Origin: Candidatus Rokuibacteriota bacterium
GTDB taxonomy: Bacteria; Methylomirabilota; Methylomirabilia; Rokubacteriales; CSP1-6
Assembly: GCA_016177555.1 (NCBI GenBank)
Contig: JACOVB010000010.1
Coordinates: 1-8,247, forward strand
Direction of reading: 5' to 3'
DNA length: 8,247 nucleotides
Part shown: positions 5,992 through 8,247 of the stretch, one piece after another
How positions within the stretch are numbered: the first letter of the stretch is position 1
Layout of the letters: each line of letters opens with the position of its first letter
Program-made: the position numbers and the translations under genes
Notes under the pieces: generated by a model
The model's database searches: none
The model's input: only the letters and a program-made list of their open reading frames with translations
What the model was told of the DNA's origin: nothing

Positions 5992-6070
5992 CTCTCGGCC
6001 TCCCCTTCCACCGGCAGGGTGGGGACGCCGCCCGGGGAGACGCCGATCTGCGCGATCCGCCCGCTCCGGC
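5988..6070 (-). pseudogene. MOSC-domain protein, N-terminal scrap in the OCD-DAO gap
   Basis: The 79-base gap between the cyclodeaminase-like gene and the DAO gene is open in one frame and reads GRIAQIGVSPGGVPTLPVEG, then EAER and a TGA (5990-5988) that overlaps the DAO ATG (ATGA). An R-I-x-Q-I-x-V-S-x-G-G-V-P-K/T-x-P-V start is characteristic of MOSC-domain proteins (about 160-220 residues, related to the molybdenum-cofactor sulfurase C-terminal domain). Nothing else of such a gene is present and no ATG or GTG starts the frame, although the frame could be read from the upstream stop region. It also contains the DAO ribosome site. I read it as a remnant left by a deletion that fused the operon; chance similarity over some 20 residues is possible. 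Confidence 0.45.
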
Positions 6071-7045
6071 TCAGAGCCGCACCTCCGTGCCGACATGCGC
6101 TGCCACGGCCCGATCATAGGCGAGCCGTGCCGTCGTCGCATCCTCGGCGGCCCAGCCCACGGACTTGAAGAGCGTGATGTCTTCGGGGGAGGTGCGTCCG
6201 CGCCGCCGGCCCGACACCACCTCGGCGAGCTCCGCCCGGATGTGCCGCCGTGAGATGGCCCGCGCGCGCAGCGGGATGAGGATGTCGCCCGCCTCCTCCC
6301 ACGCCCCCTCGTAGGTGTCCACCACGATGCGCGCCCGCGTGACCAGCGTCGTGTCCACCTCCCGGCTCGTCGGCCTGAAGGCGCCGACGGCGTCCACATG
6401 CGTGCCCGGGCGCACGTCGCGCCCGCTGAAGACGGGCGTCGCCGACGTGGTGGCGCAGGTGATCAGGTCGGCGCCGGCCACGGCGGCCTGTCGATCCCAG
6501 GAGACCTGGACGTCGACGTCCAGCGTCTCCCGCATGCGCTCGGCGAAGATGCGGGCCCGCTCCGGCCTGCGCCCGACGACCAGGACATGCTCGAAGGGCC
6601 GCACGACCTGGAGACAGCGCAGCTGCAAGGCCGCCTGGACGCCGGCGCCGAAACAGGCGACCGTGGAGACGTCGCGGCGGGAGAGCAGCCGCGCGGCCAG
6701 CGCCGAGGTGGCGCCCGTGCGGATCGCGGTGAGGAAGGCCGCCTCCATCAGGCAGAGCGGCGCCCCGCTCGTGGGATCGGTGAGGAGATAGGAGGCGTGG
6801 ATGGTCGGGAGCCCCCGCCGCCGGTTCTGCGGCACCACGGTCACCACCTTGGTGCCGAGCGCGCGCCGGCGCGGGACGGCCGACGCCATGGAGAGGAAGA
6901 CCGCGTCCCGCGCCATCGGCAGGATCGTCCGGGGCAGCGTCTGGACCCGGCCGGCGGCGTGCTCGCGGAACGCGCCCTCGACAGCCCGGATCACGTCGGC
7001 AGGGGAGAGGAGTGGCTCCAGGTCGCTGCGGGAGAGGACGAGCAT
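6071..7045 (-). CDS. Ornithine cyclodeaminase / mu-crystallin family NAD(P)-dependent enzyme
   Basis: This is a 324-residue protein, the family norm. N-terminal half: VLSRSDLEPLLSPADVIRAVE is the family opening, then K66 in GTKVVTVVPQN, the lysine that contacts the substrate in this family, and the signature LMEAAFLTAIRTGATSALAA (99-118) with R109. The Rossmann part has CFGAGVQA (131-138; G133-x-G135-x-x-A138) for NAD(P). In true ornithine cyclodeaminase an Asp lies in VGGDCPG; here the aligned stretch is VGAFRP (220-225), so that Asp is absent. This resembles alanine-dehydrogenase- or ketimine-reductase-like members. The likely chemistry is oxidative deamination of an amino acid or reduction of a (cyclic) ketimine, in the cytosol. 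The start is ATG 7045, sharing a base with the MaoC gene stop (TGATG). It may act on the imine made by the DAO enzyme downstream. Confidence 0.87.
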   Translation of the reverse strand: MLVLSRSDLEPLLSPADVIRAVEGAFREHAAGRVQTLPRTILPMARDAVFLSMASAVPRRRALGTKVVTVVPQNRRRGLPTIHASYLLTDPTSGAPLCLMEAAFLTAIRTGATSALAARLLSRRDVSTVACFGAGVQAALQLRCLQVVRPFEHVLVVGRRPERARIFAERMRETLDVDVQVSWDRQAAVAGADLITCATTSATPVFSGRDVRPGTHVDAVGAFRPTSREVDTTLVTRARIVVDTYEGAWEEAGDILIPLRARAISRRHIRAELAEVVSGRRRGRTSPEDITLFKSVGWAAEDATTARLAYDRAVAAHVGTEVRL

Positions 7046-7506
7046 CAGCCCCGGGCGTCGGTCCGCCTGATCATCCGCTTGACCACGGCGTCCAGGACCA
7101 CCTCGCCGCGCTGATTCGTGACCTGGTGCCTGTAGGTGACGATGCCGCGGTCGGTCCTCTTCGTCTCCCGCTTGTCCGCCACCGTGACGGAGACGCTGAG
7201 GGTGTCGCCAGCCAGCACGGGCCCGACGATCCGGATTTCCCCGCCGAGGTATGCCATGCCCGTGCCGTGGATCAGGCCGGTCTGGATGATGAGCCCCTCC
7301 GACAAGGCGAAGGTGAGGGCGCCGGGGGCCGGGCGGCCCTTGAACACCGACTCCCGCGCCACGTACTCCATGTCGTAGAAGAGCGGCTCGGTGAAGCCGC
7401 ACAGGTTGACGAAGGCGCAGATGTCGGCCTCCGACACCGTGCGCGCCTGCGTCCGGTAGGTGGCGCCGACCGTGTGCTCCTCGAAGCTGAGTCCCTGCGT
7501 GATCAC
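7045..7506 (-). CDS. MaoC-like hot-dog-fold protein lacking the usual hydratase dyad
   Basis: This 153-residue protein has the MaoC hydratase architecture: FEEHTVGATYRTQARTVSEA, then DICAFVNLCG, a GALTFALSEGLI helix (62-73) and a C-terminal sheet with VGPVLAGDTLSVSVTV (94-109). Canonical R-specific enoyl-CoA hydratases carry the loop S-G-D-F/x-N-P-L-H, where Asp and His are catalytic. The same place here is CGFTEPLFYD (36-45): Asp is replaced by Phe and His by Phe. It may therefore be a non-hydratase member (for example a thioesterase, a lyase with another mechanism, or a substrate-binding protein). Start GTG 7506 has AGGGAG about 9 bases upstream. The stop overlaps the cyclodeaminase-like gene (TGATG), so the two are coupled. 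There is no signal peptide; it is expected in the cytosol. It is 51 bases downstream of vapC on the same strand. Confidence 0.85.
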   Translation of the reverse strand: MITQGLSFEEHTVGATYRTQARTVSEADICAFVNLCGFTEPLFYDMEYVARESVFKGRPAPGALTFALSEGLIIQTGLIHGTGMAYLGGEIRIVGPVLAGDTLSVSVTVADKRETKRTDRGIVTYRHQVTNQRGEVVLDAVVKRMIRRTDARG

Positions 7507-7557
7507 GTGGCTCTTCTCCCTTGGTCGATACTCCCGGAAGGTGGGGGTTCTCGGAGG

Positions 7558-7980
7558 TCAGGTGGGCAGGACGGCGAACCCCTCGCGGCGGGCCGCCTCC
7601 CTCAGGCGGTCGTCGAGGCAAACGAATGTCTCGCCGTGTGGATCTTCGATGCACCAGGCGAGGGCAGCCGCGAGCTGCAGCGCGTCGCCGGCCCGCAGGG
7701 GATGGGCGGCCAGCACTCGGCCGGCGCGCTCGCGCAGGCGATCGGTCGGCCCGACAACGTCGGCGGCCTCGACGACGCCCCGGAGTCGCAGGAGTGCCTG
7801 GTCCAGATTCGCCGGAGAGAGGATCCCTTCGCGATGGCGACGGCGGAGCGCGGACTGGCACTCGACGGGGCTGGCCCACCAGAGCGCGAGGTGGGAATCC
7901 GATCGGAGCAGCGCGGCCGCCATGGCAGACCGGGCGGCCGGGAGGAGCGACGGGACGACCGCGGAGCTGTCCCAGAACAT
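7558..7980 (-). CDS. vapC: VapC-type PIN-domain ribonuclease toxin
   Basis: This is a 140-residue PIN-domain protein. The metal-binding acidic residues are all in place: D4 in MFWDSSAVV, E40 in SPVECQSAL, D99 in LRAGDALQLAAAL, and D123/D124 in FVCLDDRL. The order and spacing are standard for VapC toxins, which cut RNA (tRNA or rRNA in studied cases) with magnesium. Its ATG shares one base with the upstream antitoxin stop (TGATG), the normal coupling for such modules. It ends at TGA 7560-7558, 51 bases before the MaoC-like gene on the same strand; read-through into that operon is possible. The RNA target cannot be inferred. The module looks complete and functional apart from the antitoxin 5' end, which lies outside the window. 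Confidence 0.9.
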   Translation of the reverse strand: MFWDSSAVVPSLLPAARSAMAAALLRSDSHLALWWASPVECQSALRRRHREGILSPANLDQALLRLRGVVEAADVVGPTDRLRERAGRVLAAHPLRAGDALQLAAALAWCIEDPHGETFVCLDDRLREAARREGFAVLPT

Positions 7981-8247
7981 CAGCGTCCCTGGCGGCGTTC
8001 CTCGAGGAGCGCTTCGAGCACGCTGTCGCCCACGCGGGGCCCTCTTGGGGGCTTGAGGAGCGAGGGGCGGAGGCGCCCGGTGCCGAGCTGCAACACGCCG
8101 GCCCGGGCCAGTCGCTCGCGGCGCGACTCGGCCCCCTCCGAGCGTCGCAGCGGGACGATCTTGGCCACAGGCAGGCCCCGCTCCGTGACCACCACTTCCT
8201 GCCCGTGCTTGACCTGACTCAGGTAGCGGCTCAGATTCGCCTTCAGC
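7980..8247 (-). CDS. Phd/YefM-like antitoxin of the VapC toxin (5' end outside the window)
   Basis: The frame is open to the window edge, giving 88 visible residues, so the true start is upstream of 8247; an internal GTG at 8195 is not the real start. The first visible residues, LKANLSRYLSQVKHGQEVVV (8246-8187), followed by TERGLPVAKIVPL, are the typical Phd/YefM fold (…L-x-x-x-L-S-x-Y-L-x-x-V-x-x-G-x-x-V-x-V-T-x-R-G-x-P-V-A), which binds DNA and the toxin. The C-terminal tail, GDSVLEALLEERRQGR, is the toxin-neutralising segment common in antitoxins before VapC genes. About 6-10 residues should be missing from the N-terminus. It ends at TGA 7982-7980, overlapping the vapC ATG by one base. The pair probably represses its own promoter, which lies outside the window. 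Confidence 0.85.
   Translation of the reverse strand, partial: LKANLSRYLSQVKHGQEVVVTERGLPVAKIVPLRRSEGAESRRERLARAGVLQLGTGRLRPSLLKPPRGPRVGDSVLEALLEERRQGR

Noticed and set aside
5992..6399. N-terminal extension of the DAO protein by 136 codons
   Set aside because: It would overlap the OCD-like gene and lacks family similarity; the FAD-binding motif begins right after ATG 5991, which has a good ribosome site.
7046..7879. Extension of the OCD-like frame upstream through the MaoC gene
   Set aside because: The upstream residues are Arg/Pro/Gly-rich out-of-frame translation; the family start MLVLSRSDLEPLL is at ATG 7045.

Overview
The window is GC-rich throughout (roughly 70 % by eye), uses many GTG starts and has tightly overlapping genes. 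It looks like a piece of a bacterial chromosome or metagenomic contig from a high-GC soil or groundwater lineage. The gene content (TAXI-type TRAP transport, DUF1850, MaoC, ornithine-cyclodeaminase-like and FAD amine-oxidase-like enzymes, several toxin-antitoxin pairs) would fit Rokubacteria/Methylomirabilota or a high-GC proteobacterium. No ribosomal or other taxonomic marker is present, so this is a guess.

Layout. Positions 1-640 (+) hold the end of a TAXI-family TRAP solute receptor gene followed by a DUF1850 membrane-anchored protein, the usual first two genes of a TAXI-TRAP operon. The expected third gene, the fused 4TM/12TM permease, does not follow. Positions 746-1510 (-) hold an antitoxin/RelE-type toxin pair and, directly downstream, what looks like a shredded CgeB-type glycosyltransferase. 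Positions 1511-1818 carry no convincing gene. Positions 1819-2250 (+) are the C-terminal part of an enoyl-CoA hydratase that has lost its N-terminus. Positions 2292-2917 (-) are the C-terminal third of a fused TRAP permease, interrupted by one in-frame TAG, so the permease exists only as a truncated, inverted remnant. Next to it (about 2912-3010) is a short tail that may come from an aminotransferase.

Positions 3050-7506 (-) form an apparently intact operon read right to left: MaoC-like hot-dog protein, ornithine-cyclodeaminase/mu-crystallin-family reductase, FAD-dependent DAO-family oxidoreductase, and a multi-pass GT39/ArnT-like glycosyltransferase. Two of its three junctions are stop/start overlaps. 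The third contains about 23 codons that resemble the N-terminus of a MOSC-domain protein. Upstream on the same strand (7558-8247) lies a VapC PIN toxin with a Phd/YefM-like antitoxin that runs off the window.

How it fits together. The three enzymes could process an amino or imino acid: DAO would oxidise a C-N bond to an imine, and the cyclodeaminase-family protein would reduce a ketimine or deaminate. The MaoC-like protein lacks the usual catalytic Asp/His pair and the cyclodeaminase-like protein lacks the ornithine-specific Asp, so textbook labels should not be taken literally. The left part (about 640-3050) reads as a zone of gene decay and rearrangement that also carries a toxin-antitoxin module. 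I did not find a clearly new defence or mobile system. The best leads are the MaoC/OCD/DAO/GT39 operon with its altered active sites and the mosaic of gene remnants.
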